Part shown: positions 46,590 through 57,535 of the stretch, piece after piece
Layout: each line of letters starts with the position of its first letter
Position numbering within the stretch: the stretch's first letter is position 1
Source of the DNA: Antedon mediterranea
Taxonomy: Eukaryota > Echinodermata > Crinoidea > Comatulida > Antedonidae
Direction: 5' to 3'
Assembly: GCF_964355755.1 (NCBI RefSeq)
Contig: NC_092680.1
Location: forward strand, 17,027,001-17,091,000
DNA length: 64,000 nucleotides
Translations under genes and position numbers: made by a program
Notes under the pieces: generated by a model
Databases searched by the model: none
What the model saw: the letters and a program-made list of their open reading frames with translations, nothing else
Told to the model about the DNA's origin: nothing

Positions 46590-47406
46590 TTAGTAGTGTT
46601 AACAAGTTACGGATCAAATAGTCTACACTTGATAAATAACTGTTTTATCATCTTCTGTATTCTGTACCTTTTAAATTACTATTTACACAAAAAAAAAATC
46701 TCACGATCAATTTCAACATCTTTTAAATTTGGTATCAATTAGCTTTGTGTATTCTCGACGCTGATTAGTCCATTGAAATTCATTCGATTAATACTGCGCC
46801 CTCTATGTGTCCAAGCTTAAACTTTCTTCTAGTCTTGTTTGTAAATGATTTATGACTGTCTCGTATGACTCGTATAAATGTGTATTTTTTCAAACTCAAG
46901 AAACAGTGTGCTAGCCAAAATTAACATGAACATTAAAAGACTTTCAGGTAAATAAAACTCATGATACATCATAATATATACATTTCAATATTCATTACGT
47001 CGTATGGATGGTTAAATTGCTAATTGTAATTAATAAGAATCAATCAAATGTAGTTGTGATTCCAAATCACAGTATACGAATAGATAGTGTGAAAAATATC
47101 GTTTGTTGCACTGAAATTGTGTTCGTTCGTCTGTCACCACAGTGTACGCCCTCCATAGGTCTTGTTGTGCAATACTTTAAATGCACAAGGGCGAATCATG
47201 TACAACAGTTCAATCTCATAATGGTCAGGTGTAAAATCAATCCCATCGTGTTCTCTCAAGCTTTAACATGACTTTGTTAATCATGCAAATAAACAAACCA
47301 ACTAAAATAATAATTAATTGTTATTACGTTTAGTCTCCACATACTCCCAAATCCGCTCACCACCCGCCCCACCAAATTACGTAACAACTTGCTAAACTTG
47401 TTATTA
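46590..47406. other. Unique non-coding DNA between MITE copies
   Basis: An 87-codon plus-strand frame at 47008-47271 has no recognisable similarity or splice context. No repeat or gene is recognised otherwise. Confidence 0.45.
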
Positions 47407-47714
47407 AGCGCGCGTGGTTCCCACTAGCGACGCAACACAATGACGTAACGCAACGCAAGTGAATTGACCAATCACAAGCGATGGCTTATTCGCTTGTGAT
47501 TGCTAACTGTCTATAACTTCGCTTGTCATTGGTTAAAAGGAGTTGTTATTAATAATAACAACTCCCTGGTTAAAACGCTTGCGTTGCGTTTACGTCCTTG
47601 CGTTACGTTCTAGTGGGAACCAAGCTTAACTGTCTATAACCTCGCTTGTCATTGGTTAAAACGCTTGCGTTGCGTTTACGTTCTTGCGTTACGTTCTAGT
47701 GGGAACCAAGCTTT
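47407..47714. mobile_element. TGGTTCCCACTAG MITE, copy with nested insertion and duplicated right half
   Basis: A full element (47407-47627) is immediately followed by a second right half (47628-47714) starting ACTGTCTATAACCTCGC. The second half appears to be a tandem partial duplication. A CG dinucleotide is added near the left end. The first element is interrupted by the small palindrome at 47539-47566. Confidence 0.88.
47539..47566. mobile_element. 28-bp snap-back insertion with 9-bp target duplication
   Basis: GGAGTTGTTATT - AAT - AATAACAACTCC plus one C is inserted into the MITE. Perfect direct repeats TGGTTAAAA lie on both sides (47530-47538 and 47567-47575), while the other MITE copies have this word once. 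The structure is that of a minute inverted-repeat transposon. Confidence 0.75.
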
Positions 47715-48061
47715 AAAAACATGATAAACGTAATATATTGATAGACATATGGATATCGTATACTGCCCAACCTTCGACGTAAAATTTCAAAGAAGATGGC
47801 GACTCTGGATTTGCCATGATTCAACCCATACGCCTAATGTATTCGAATGTTATTATAAAAAAAATACACCAAGAATTATTAGTTTTACATAACATAAACA
47901 TTAAAAAGGCACTATTTATAAGCATAACACAATTAGCGCCCCCAAACGGTTTATTATGATTTTATACCAGTGATTTGTAATAGCCAATATCTCTCTGTTT
48001 CAAACTAAACTGGATGCCACCGTTTTCGCCACTCCCTCTATTTATTATTACTATATAAGGA

Positions 48062-48140
48062 GGTTTCGCAAGGCTAACGATAACGAAAACGGATACGTCC
48101 CACATTTTGTGACGTATCCGTTTTCGTCGTTTCAGAAACC
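48062..48140. mobile_element. 79-bp hairpin MITE
   Basis: Outer termini GGTTTC/GAAACC and an inner perfect 17-bp inverted pair, ACGAAAACGGATACGTC / GACGTATCCGTTTTCGT, with an 11-nt loop. Non-coding. Confidence 0.8.
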
Positions 48141-50934
48141 CTGGATCTGACACAACACACCAAACTCATGAGGCCTATTCCATTTGCCCATCTTGATACC
48201 ATTACATGTACAGGTAATAAAACAGTGAGTTATCGCGGCTAAAAACAATCACGCCCTCAGTGTTTTGGAGTGCAAATTGTAAGATGAACCTGTTTTCCGC
48301 CGGCCCATGAATACGCATGGTTGTATCAACGACTATCAGTATCATCCATTTATCATCAACATTCACAAGTAAAATCATACAAGGGAAGAGTGAAATTGCA
48401 AAATTGTAATTTCCTTCTCATACACAAACACAAACAAAAGAACAAGAATACTCTATTTTAAATTTGTGGCGATCATATATTTAATACAATACATTTTGCA
48501 GTTATAATAAAATCTGTAGAGAGAAATTAAAGTTTTAAACAAATGTGAGTTCCACAGTTTAATATATACATTATATCAATACACACAATTATATAAAGAT
48601 GCACCTCGGATTATAAATAAATATATTATATGCATCTGTAATAAATACTGTGTATAGGCTATAAATATTGTATGAGAATCTGTAGCAATAAAATTACAGA
48701 TAAGTATGGCGCATTAATTTAACTTTAATGTTGTCAATTTGTTATCAAATCAATAATGTATTTCATAGACAAACTATGCGAATTACTGTAGATGAAAATA
48801 AATACTTTTTATGTACTCAACACGTGACATATGTGCGTCACATTGGACATTAAAATGAATCGACAAAATCTGTAGGAACTTTCTGATGCTCTTAAATAAA
48901 CAATAACATACTGGTCCATTGAGACTAACAAATCTCGATGTATATGAGAATAAAGTACGGCTATGACGGCTGATTTAATATTTCCATGGTGATATCCCTA
49001 TTTCGTGACAAATAGTAGGTTACGTCACGTCACTTTATTTCTTCATGGTTAAACAGACTGAATTTAATTTCCGCTTACAAATACTGTACCTCATTTCCAT
49101 GGAACGTCACTTACATTCATGAATACTTTACTTCGATCACAATTTGGGGTCGAGGGTTGGACGAATGATAAAAAGTGTAGTAAACAAACAAGCTTGGATG
49201 TAATTGAAATTAAGTATATTTGCCTATCATTATTACTTTTTGCATAAAAGACGTACCATAGATTTTAGTACCAGTTCTGAACGTATACTTTATTATCGCT
49301 CATAAATACATGGCTACACTGACACGTTTTCGTCTCATGTTACGGTTGATTAGGTGGTGTGTATTATAAAGGAAAGGTTTATTTCGTTAGTTTAACGAAG
49401 AAAAGTCTTCGTAATCGAATCGAAACATAGTTCTGGAACAGGACTCTAATCGTAACTTAATGTGCTTACAGTTTGAGATACAGTATTTCTAAAGTAATTT
49501 ACTTAAATCATGGTTACACAAGCACGTCGGCGCAAGTTATTTGACCAATCAGAGTGACGGGGCATCCGAGTTGTTGTTTGTGATTGGTCAATTTACTTGC
49601 GTTGCACTTACGTACTTTGCGTTGCGTCCACGTGAGAACCAAGCTTTGAAAAGAGTAACCTGGGCCCAATTTATTAATCATTTCTCTTCTCTTCTTTTTT
49701 TTTTCACTGTAAGTTTGTAATTATGTTAAAAGAAACGTTGTCGTTGGTGAACTATGAACTTTTGTTTTTATGTACAACGTTTATCTTTGAATGTCTTATT
49801 TGAGCTGTTGAAGAAAGAAGTAAAAATCTCACTTTTCTGTAACCGAAAAACTGAAAATCACACGGTCAGATGAACAACAAAAATAGTTTAACCTAAATTC
49901 AACACTACAGTAATTTTAAGATTATGGATCAAGATATGACTTGATAGCATTATACCGGACTAATATAGTTAAAATCTGTCTCGGTAAATTCTTATCGTAC
50001 CTCTAGATCTTAAGTCGCACTGGGACTCGCATGAATTCAATTTAGTTGTAAACAGAGTCTCACACGTGAATCTCACAACAAGTTCGTCCTCCATACAATT
50101 AAGTGGACTAATCCATAACACACTAAAGTTTTTAAAATGCATACTACTCAATGTAAAACAGGTATTCAAAAACAATAGCATTTTTCATAAGAATAAAAGA
50201 ATAGTTTTGAACAGCGATCTAAATTGTTTGTTTTTGCATTTACTACTGCTAGGAATTTCCCTGCGGGCTGAGCTAGCTACCGATGGATTTCAGGGATCGC
50301 TTGAGCGTGTAATTATCAAACTAAGTTGCGTGGTATACTTCAATAAGGTAATAATTGTGCTGGAGTCTACTGGCTAAACCCCAGATCAACTCTTCGTCAC
50401 GCCATTGAGATTTTCACCAGGTGGCAGTCTGTTCAAGCCTTGCCAAACAAATTACGTAAAACATTTCTTTTTTATTTCAATTCAGGTAAGCAATGTCAAC
50501 TTGAACACTTGATGACATCTCTCTCTCTCTCTTTTCGTTGATTTAACGCTTAAAGGTGTTGAAAACCGGAGTAGAAAAAGATTGATGATTGTGTGACGTC
50601 ATTTACAGAAATCGGACTACTATACTCATAAAATGCCATCATTGAATTCCGCGTTAAGTGGCACGCATGCTCTGACTTGTATCGGTAAAATTTACAGTAC
50701 ACATCGTTAAATCTCTTGATAAACAAAAATATACAATCCATCCTCTTTAACGTTTAATAGCGAAACGCACGCTCTCTGTATCCGCACATTGTGAATACAA
50801 AATTTATAAAACTTTTACAAACGTTTAACCATAACATCTTATCCAAACTATGTACAAAGCTGTTAACGATATGTATATATTTTACAAAATGTACATAATT
50901 TATATATATATATGTAATATAGAGTTTGCTTTTG
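48141..50934. other. Non-coding DNA 3' of the RGM gene
   Basis: AT-rich sequence with one diverged MITE (49521-49647). A YY1-like AAGATGGCGAC lies at 47803, just outside. The proximal 50.4-50.9 kb is probably RGM 3' UTR: a minus-strand ATTAAA at 50753-50758 and AATAAA near 50470 are candidate poly(A) signals. Frames at 49969-50377 and 50550-50741 have no recognisable similarity. Confidence 0.5.
49521..49647. mobile_element. Diverged TGGTTCCCACTAG MITE copy
   Basis: GGCGCAAG, TTGACCAATCAGAG, GTGATTGGTCAATTTACTTG and GAGAACCAAGCTTTG match the family in order but with many changes. The left terminus is hard to place. Confidence 0.65.
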
Positions 50935-51636
50935 CTACCGTTTTGTTGAAAATGTGAAAAGAAGCGAAACTAGTAGCGTCACAAATGTCCATGCTTGCGA
51001 GGCTTGTAACACATTAGTCCTATTGGGTTCATTATCGCCCCGCACTATTGGTGGGGGATCTTGTTCAAATATACTAGTTCTATTTGCAAGTACACGTTTG
51101 GGATTGGGATGCAGTCTTTTTACATCCATGAAGGCATGTTGTGCAGCAAGCGAAAAGTTTGCATTGCCAGTTGTCATGAGGTCAAACACACATGAATCAA
51201 AATAGTCATTTGTAACTTCTGCCTTTTTACATTTGGCAACTGCTTCTACGCGAGAAGTTAATTTTCGAGATGGATCAAGGTTATCGAGCTGTTTATATCG
51301 GAGATTTAAAAAGTCTTTGAAATAAATTCTTTCCCGAGCTGGGCATCCTTTGACGCACAATTGCAACGCGTCATCTTCCTTATCCTGGATTAAATCCCTT
51401 GGCATACTGAGGGCAAAGGTCAGAAATCGTCCGACCTGACGAAGCACGATGGTTGTTGCCACGTATTGAAGGTGTATTTCTACGTGTTTTCTCGGTACAA
51501 CATCTAGAATGACCACACTCTGGCTAGGCCCACTTGTGTTTGTGCCATCCAGGAACGCAGCTGGTAGTCTCCCACTCTCGGCGAAATAGATCTTCTGCTC
51601 GGCACATTTAGCATTGGATTTGATCACAACAGAAAT
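50935..51636 (-). CDS. RGM: Repulsive guidance molecule (RGM), last coding exon
   Basis: This exon encodes the C-terminal 233 residues. It follows a TTTGTTCTAG acceptor in phase 0, joining directly to the exon at 63325. RGMs are GPI-anchored co-receptors for BMP ligands and neogenin. The visible RGM blocks are LPAAFLDGT, HVEIHLQYVATTIVLRQVGR, LTFALSMP, LCVKGCP, YFDSCVFDLMTTGNANFSLA and DVKRLHPN. N-glycosylation sequons are NFS and NRT (twice). A final hydrophobic stretch, AWTFVTLLVSLLFTF, fits a GPI signal, though it ends in the charged STKR, so a short transmembrane tail is an alternative. An RGD tripeptide lies at 51034-51042. I cannot assign it to RGMa, b or c; a single invertebrate RGM is most likely. 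Confidence 0.95.
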   Translation of the reverse strand: MSVVIKSNAKCAEQKIYFAESGRLPAAFLDGTNTSGPSQSVVILDVVPRKHVEIHLQYVATTIVLRQVGRFLTFALSMPRDLIQDKEDDALQLCVKGCPARERIYFKDFLNLRYKQLDNLDPSRKLTSRVEAVAKCKKAEVTNDYFDSCVFDLMTTGNANFSLAAQHAFMDVKRLHPNPKRVLANRTSIFEQDPPPIVRGDNEPNRTNVLQASQAWTFVTLLVSLLFTFSTKR

Positions 51637-52084
51637 CTAGAACAAAAAAAAAGGATATCATAAATACCAATATCATTTAATTGATTATTTAGAGAACAAT
51701 ACATTTTAACTTAAAAGTTAAATGCATCGATTGTGTGGTTAAAGAAACGGATTGAAATTATGCATATACAAATTACTTTATTAGAGAGGCAGTATTTTGA
51801 TGGTCAGAGAATCAGATTAGGACCAGGATGTTATACACGTCGTGTTTCCCTCTTGTTTTGACCATCTAGAATGGTTTACGGAACAATATTTTGATCCATG
51901 TGCAAGATTTATCAGAAACTCGAATGTGACGTTTTCGATATGTTCGAGATTCCATTACAGTCATTTCCGTATCATGAGTGAGTAATTATAAACGGCAAAA
52001 AGGCTAAACCAATACACAAGTATTGGTTAGCATGTATTTTGATGTACTTTAAATGTAGAGTAATATAATATATAGTATCAATTA

Positions 52085-52205
52085 GACTTGCCCCAAGTCT
52101 GTAGTTATTGTCTTTTTTATCCACCAGTCGGTGTTTTGATTTGTGTCTGAATAATACGTGCTCGTGTATGAAACGCCATATGTGCCAAAATATTCATCTT
52201 TTTAC
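52085..52205 (+). repeat. Dispersed repeat, forward copy
   Basis: Starts GACTTGCCCCAAGTCTGTA, with CCACCAGTCGGTGTTTTGAT and CATATGTGCCAAAATATT further on. It is the inverted counterpart of 56899-57041, about 75 per cent similar by eye. Its first bases form a small hairpin (GACTTG-CCC-CAAGTC). Confidence 0.75.
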
Positions 52206-53032
52206 TAATTTCGGTATAGATACTAGACTAAGCACTAATGTTTAGTAATACGAATATATTAACGAAAATGGTACGCGTTTGTAAATGTTATCCTTGTAAA
52301 AATAAAAATGATGATGTAGTGATTTAATTTAGAGGTATAGACCTATATCTCTATTTCTATACCTCCATGATAGATCCATGATAGATGTAATTTCGTTAAC
52401 GATATTCTATAATAAATACGTACTGGTTACAAGAAATCAGTAGGCCTACGGTAATAGTTTCCAAACACGCCAACAGATAACAATAATATTTATAATCATT
52501 CAATAATTCATATTAGATAAGAAAATCATAAATCAGAGTTCAGAGGCAAAAGTAACAATATTCTTGTATAGTAACTGAATCTTTGAATTTGCACTTTGCA
52601 TACTATTCTTCGCGATCTGGGCAGTCTAATTTAACAGAATGTTACGAAATTGAAAACCGATTATTTAATGAGCATAATTAATTCTCTTATCAAGCGGGAA
52701 CGTCGTTTGTTAATGAACAGATTAGTCGACAAATCTCAGCTTTTATCTCTGCAATTACTCATCGAGTTATACAAATATGGCCTCTATCGAAACATAAACA
52801 AAACATTACTTATAAACAATGTACTTGTAAGGAGGCAGTAATAAGTATACAATACAACCATATCATTAAAACAAAGTTGTATTGAACACAATACCATACT
52901 AATTAATTCAGTGGGAAAGCCAATAGAATTAAAAAAAACCTACTGTTTTCATTTATAAGTTTATACACTATTATTGCTGACCTATTTCTCTACAGTGCAT
53001 CAATTACAGAAACCCATTAAACTGTCAATGTT

Positions 53033-53478
53033 ATGTCCAGAAGGAATGTCCAGAAGGGATGTCCAGAAGGAATATCCAGAAGGAATGTCCAAAAGGAATG
53101 TCCAGAAGGGATATCCAGAAGGGATATCCAGAAGGGATATCCAGAAGGGATGTCCAGAAGGAATGTCCAGAAGGGATGTCCAGAAGGAATGTCTAGAAGG
53201 GATGTCCAGAAGGAATGTCTAGAAGGGATGTCCAGAAGGAATGTCCAGAAGGAATGTCCAGAAGGGATGTCCAGAAGCGATGTCCAGAAGGAGTGTCCAG
53301 AAGGGATATCCAGAAGGGATATCCAGAAGGAATGTCCAGAAGGGATGTCCAGAAGGAATGTCCAGAAGGGATGTCCAGAAGGGATGTCCAGAAGGAATGT
53401 CCAGAAGGGATGTCCAGAAGAAATGTCCAGAAGGGATGTCCAGAAGCGATGTCCAGAAGGAATGTCCAGAAGGGATGT
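53033..53478. repeat. 13-bp minisatellite, about 34 copies
   Basis: Unit ATGTCCAGAAGGG/A, with GATATCC, TCTAG and AAGCG variants. Because 13 is not a multiple of three, three units give a 13-residue repeat in every frame (MSRRNVQKECPEG on plus, LLDIPSGHSFWTS on minus). No frame contains a systematic stop. I therefore treat the overlapping 80-163-codon frames as artefacts. It lies in the RGM intron. Confidence 0.95.
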
Positions 53479-53875
53479 AAGACTAGAGGTCCAACCCATC
53501 CTGGTACCTCAATGTAGTGTATAGCCCAACATACATATCCACTGATAAAAATGATCAGATATTGTTAAGAAATGTTAGACCAGACAAAATCGCTTTCTAA
53601 ACGCTATCGCTAATAATGCACAACGGCATTCTTGTTCTGTTTCCGTTGGTTATTTAAGCGAGTTAATCTGCATACAGGTAACAAATTGGCGTGTTCAATA
53701 ACTTAAGTCTGTTGTCTCAGGTACAGCTGAACAAGCTGCTTTCACTTCCTTCACCAATATTCAACATTAAAAGTCACAATCCGTTGGTATCCCTGTTATA
53801 GTATTATTGCCTTGATTTAATATTAGTGCATGCTATGGAGTTCACGGCCGTCATTCAAACTCGCGTCATTATACA

Positions 53876-54150
53876 CTTTTAAACACGCAGTTACATGTTT
53901 AGCGTGTTTAAAACTTAAACGTGTTTATAGCTACATGTTGTTTTCCTCCACTCGTTTATTTTCAATGTCTCCACATGCTTAGCAGTCAACATGTTTAGGT
54001 ACGTGTTTAGCTCCACGCATGAGCCCCATACATGGCAAATTAAACACGTGTTTTTATATATTGCTCTACATGTTTAACAATCAACACGACACGAGTTGGA
54101 TACAGACTACATGTTTGGAATGTGTTTAGAACCTAAACATGTTTCATATC
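53876..54150. repeat. Degenerate block rich in ACATGTTTA / AAACACGTG words
   Basis: ACATGTTTA, ACATGTTTGG, AACATGTTTAGG, AAACACG, CGTGTTTA and AAACATGTTT occur about a dozen times in both orientations within 275 bp, with no fixed period. It could be an old inverted-repeat transposon or a motif cluster. Confidence 0.5.
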
Positions 54151-55360
54151 TAAAGGTAAAGAGGTGAATGAAATGATTATACCTGATTTTGGAACCTAGA
54201 AATCAGGGTGGGCCCACTGAGAAGATCTGATTGAATTACTGACCTAAATTTCCGCCCCAAGTACCCGGATTGATTTTATCTCTCTTATGCATAATTTGTC
54301 CATCTGTATACGCTGAATTGAAAATAGAATTGCTGTACCACCAATACGCCGATTGAATCAATATAACCTAACATGTCGAGAGATTGGCATTTAAGAGCTG
54401 ACAAATGATGATGTTTATGTTTTGGTCATTCTAAATCATAGCTAACTCTAGTATTCGGTAGGGAGTGTGAAGTGTTTCATATTTCAGTATTCCGTGTTAA
54501 CACGATCGGCTTTCGATCGTATCTGACAACTGTGAAAATACTAGACTTGAAAATCAATATCTTTGGATTACGTAGTTTGCCAATGTAGATAATATTAAAT
54601 ATGTGAAGGTCGGGTGAGTTAGTCGCCTCCTTCAGACCACATACCGTAACTACGCTTCACCCTATTATACAAGTGCAAGCCTACCGTGTCTAACCAACAG
54701 ATGGTTGACAAAAACACACTGGTAACCGGCTTTTACACTTTTTGTTGGTTGTTTGATGACACCAGGTAGGCAAATCCTCCGCTGCATCTCAGCAGTCTAG
54801 ATGGGCCTAGAGTTTCAAACTGAATTCCACATTATGTTTGAGCAAGCGTATACTAATTCAATATTTGGGAGATATTATAAGTTGTATTCTACGAAACGGC
54901 ATTCCATTTGATGCATATGATATGCATTTCTTCGTGAACTTTCGATGTCGAATGTGACACTGACTTTTCCATTCTCTCTATAAAATTAAAGCAATGTGTT
55001 GGCATATCATCGCAAACACGTAATTTAAGCTACCGAAAATACTTTGAAGGTGAAACTTTACATTGCTACGGTGATTAAATGGCGCACGGTTTAATTATTG
55101 GTATACAGTCGTGAATAATATAAGGAATGATTACGTAATGTTTAACGCTAAAACACGGTATAGACGGGTTTCCATTATTTACTGGTATGGATGGATCGGT
55201 GTATGTACCGTATACTACTTATTAGCAGGCCAGCATTATTGGGATTTAAAGTCAGTGAATGCAGTTACTCGTCGTTATTTTGTGCTTGTCGTATCGTGAA
55301 AATTCATGACAACACGGAGTCCTCCCCATTAGCCTAATGAGAGAATTATGGGCCCATTCA

Positions 55361-55419
55361 TTTACCCGGGTAAGTTCCATGGGTCAGTCATCAACATTGA
55401 ACCAACTTACTCGGGTAAA
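55361..55419. mobile_element. 59-bp hairpin MITE, TTTACCCGGGTAAGTT termini
   Basis: Arms TTTACCCGGGTAAGTT and AACTTACTCGGGTAAA pair with one mismatch around a 27-nt loop. It is non-coding and lies in the RGM intron. Confidence 0.7.
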
Positions 55420-55723
55420 TAAACTAAGGTCAAACGGGCACTGTGTTGCAACTAACTACTATACTGTATAAGCAATGTTTCAAAATGAAGAGAGAGAGAG
55501 AGATTGATGGTGTAATGATAATATCGGCATAGCATGTGATAGGGATGGGTTCAAGCCTATCTATATCATACTAATTGCATCATTAGGCAAGATGCTTTAC
55601 TCTTATTGCATTACCTGAAGTTCCAAAAGATCTGGATGGATCACCCTCATTAAATATGGTTAAAAAAAATGAATTTTTGTACAGCGCATCGTTTATACGA
55701 CGTCAGTTAAAATTAAAATGCCT

Positions 55724-55791
55724 TGGTAACTATGCCGGTCTTCCACCAGTGTAACTATGGTAACTATGCCTGTCTTCCACCAGTGTAACGT
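55724..55791. repeat. 34-bp direct duplication
   Basis: TGGTAACTATGCCGGTCTTC followed by CACCAGTGTAACTA is repeated once with two differences. Confidence 0.85.
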
Positions 55792-56898
55792 AGTAGTGGA
55801 ATATTAATGAAAAGTGGGCCACCTATTATTTTCAAACTGCGTTTAAGAAAGTACAGGAACTATAACGTACAAATACATGATGCGTTTTACTATAGGAAAT
55901 GCGGTTAATATCCACAACAAAAGGTGTTTTATTTGTTGAAATTACAACTATAAAATTCCATTCAATACTGAACGTTAGGTTTATTGAACTACTACCGTAC
56001 TTATTTCAAAGCAAAGTGTTTAACAATTAAACTAAATCCATCAATAAAATCAAAATAATACAAGCGCTTTAGCTAGTCAATCCAAGAATCTAGTTGGGCG
56101 GTTATACAATATGCCTCAACAATACGGTTTAACAATAAAAAGGTTTGAAATTGTATAATAGTAGTGTTTGAAAACTGCTAATTCAATCATTTTTAAAGAA
56201 ACAAAGACAGATTCAACGCAAGGAAACAATTTCGGACAATGTGTGATATAGGTCATGAAAGATAAAAATAACCCAATGGTCAAACGTTTGTTTCTAAAAA
56301 AAAAAATAAAGATTAAATGCGTTAAACAATACTAAATACATTTGAACTTTGTAATGTACTTTTATACAGAGTTTCAGAGGAAGCAATAAGGCGGTTATTT
56401 AGCATAAAAGGATTGCGTGTTTGTAATCGCACGATTGAGTGCACGACTTGTGAGGCACCGAATATTAGATTAACGATACTATTTAGCCTATATTCTATTT
56501 AGGTCATTTTTAAGATCCTGGATTGTTATTATTGTTATCATCAATTACAGTATGTCGTATTGGGAAAACATGACAATCGGGATATAAAATGAATGTCTGT
56601 GCAGTTAGCCCTAGCTAGTTCAACGCAGTGCATATTCGTCCAACAAGATAAGACATTAATAAAACAAAAAACAGCGTCCTAATCTATACCAATACTGTAG
56701 GTATAATGTCAATAATTATATTATAAAGGTTAATTAGGGCCTAAAATATTAATTCATAGAAAATTACTGAAAACAATGACTATGCTATGGGTATCAGTGG
56801 CTGGATCTCAATGAAGATACAAAATAAAATAAGAAAAAAGCAGCCAGAAAGAAAGTTCCAGTGCAACATAACATTAGTCTCGGTTCTAGACCGAAATA

Positions 56899-57041
56899 GG
56901 TAAAACGAGAAATATTTTGGCACATATGCCGTGTCATACGTATAATACATAAGCTCGTATTTTTGTAGTATTCAGACAAATATCGAAACACCGACTGGTG
57001 GACTAACATAAAAAAGACAATATACAGACTTGGGGCAAGTA
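56899..57041 (-). repeat. Dispersed repeat, inverted copy
   Basis: Reverse-complement relative of 52085-52205, including the GACTTGGGGCAAGT end and the CACCGACTGGTGG core. It lies about 4.8 kb away in the same intron. Confidence 0.75.
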
Positions 57042-57356
57042 TAGTGCAACACTAGCCCTTCCTTGATATGTTTCGTCCAAGTCTTCATCGTGTATTCAGT
57101 TTATAGAATTTTAAAACTTGTACATAAACTAGACAGACTGGTGTATTCAGGAACATTAACTCGTATCGGAACTGTGTCATTCCTCGGAAACACAACCTCT
57201 CTATTTGTGGTTTATAGTTTCCGGGACAGGGCTGTTATTATTTGAACTGAACAAAACTTTTAGAATTCTGAATAAATCTAATAACAAAATCCAAATTTAT
57301 AAAACACCATGTCTAGTAATTGTTATCGTATTGTAAGTAGGCCTATTCCACAGTTA

Positions 57357-57535
57357 AGCGTGGTTCCCACTAGCGACGCAACGCAAGGACGTAACGCAAC
57401 GCAAGTGAATTGACCAATCACAAGCGATGGCTTGTTCGCTTGTGATTGCTAACTGTCTATAACTTCGCTTGTCATTGGTTAAAACGCTTGCGTTGCGTTT
57501 ACGTCCTTGCGTTACGTTCCAGTGGGAACCAAGCT
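57357..57535. mobile_element. TGGTTCCCACTAG MITE, second intact 179-bp copy
   Basis: Same termini and internal palindrome as 46411-46589, and the same length. It is flanked by TTA on both sides (57354-57356 and 57536-57538), giving the clearest target duplication of the family in this window. Confidence 0.92.

Noticed and set aside
47803-47826. Start-codon context AAGATGGCGACTCTGG as a first exon
   Set aside because: The frame closes after seven codons and no donor follows. It is only a YY1-like motif.
53017-53524. Arg/Lys/Glu-rich and hydrophobic repeat proteins of 79-163 codons
   Set aside because: The 13-bp minisatellite has no stop in any frame, so all frames are open automatically.
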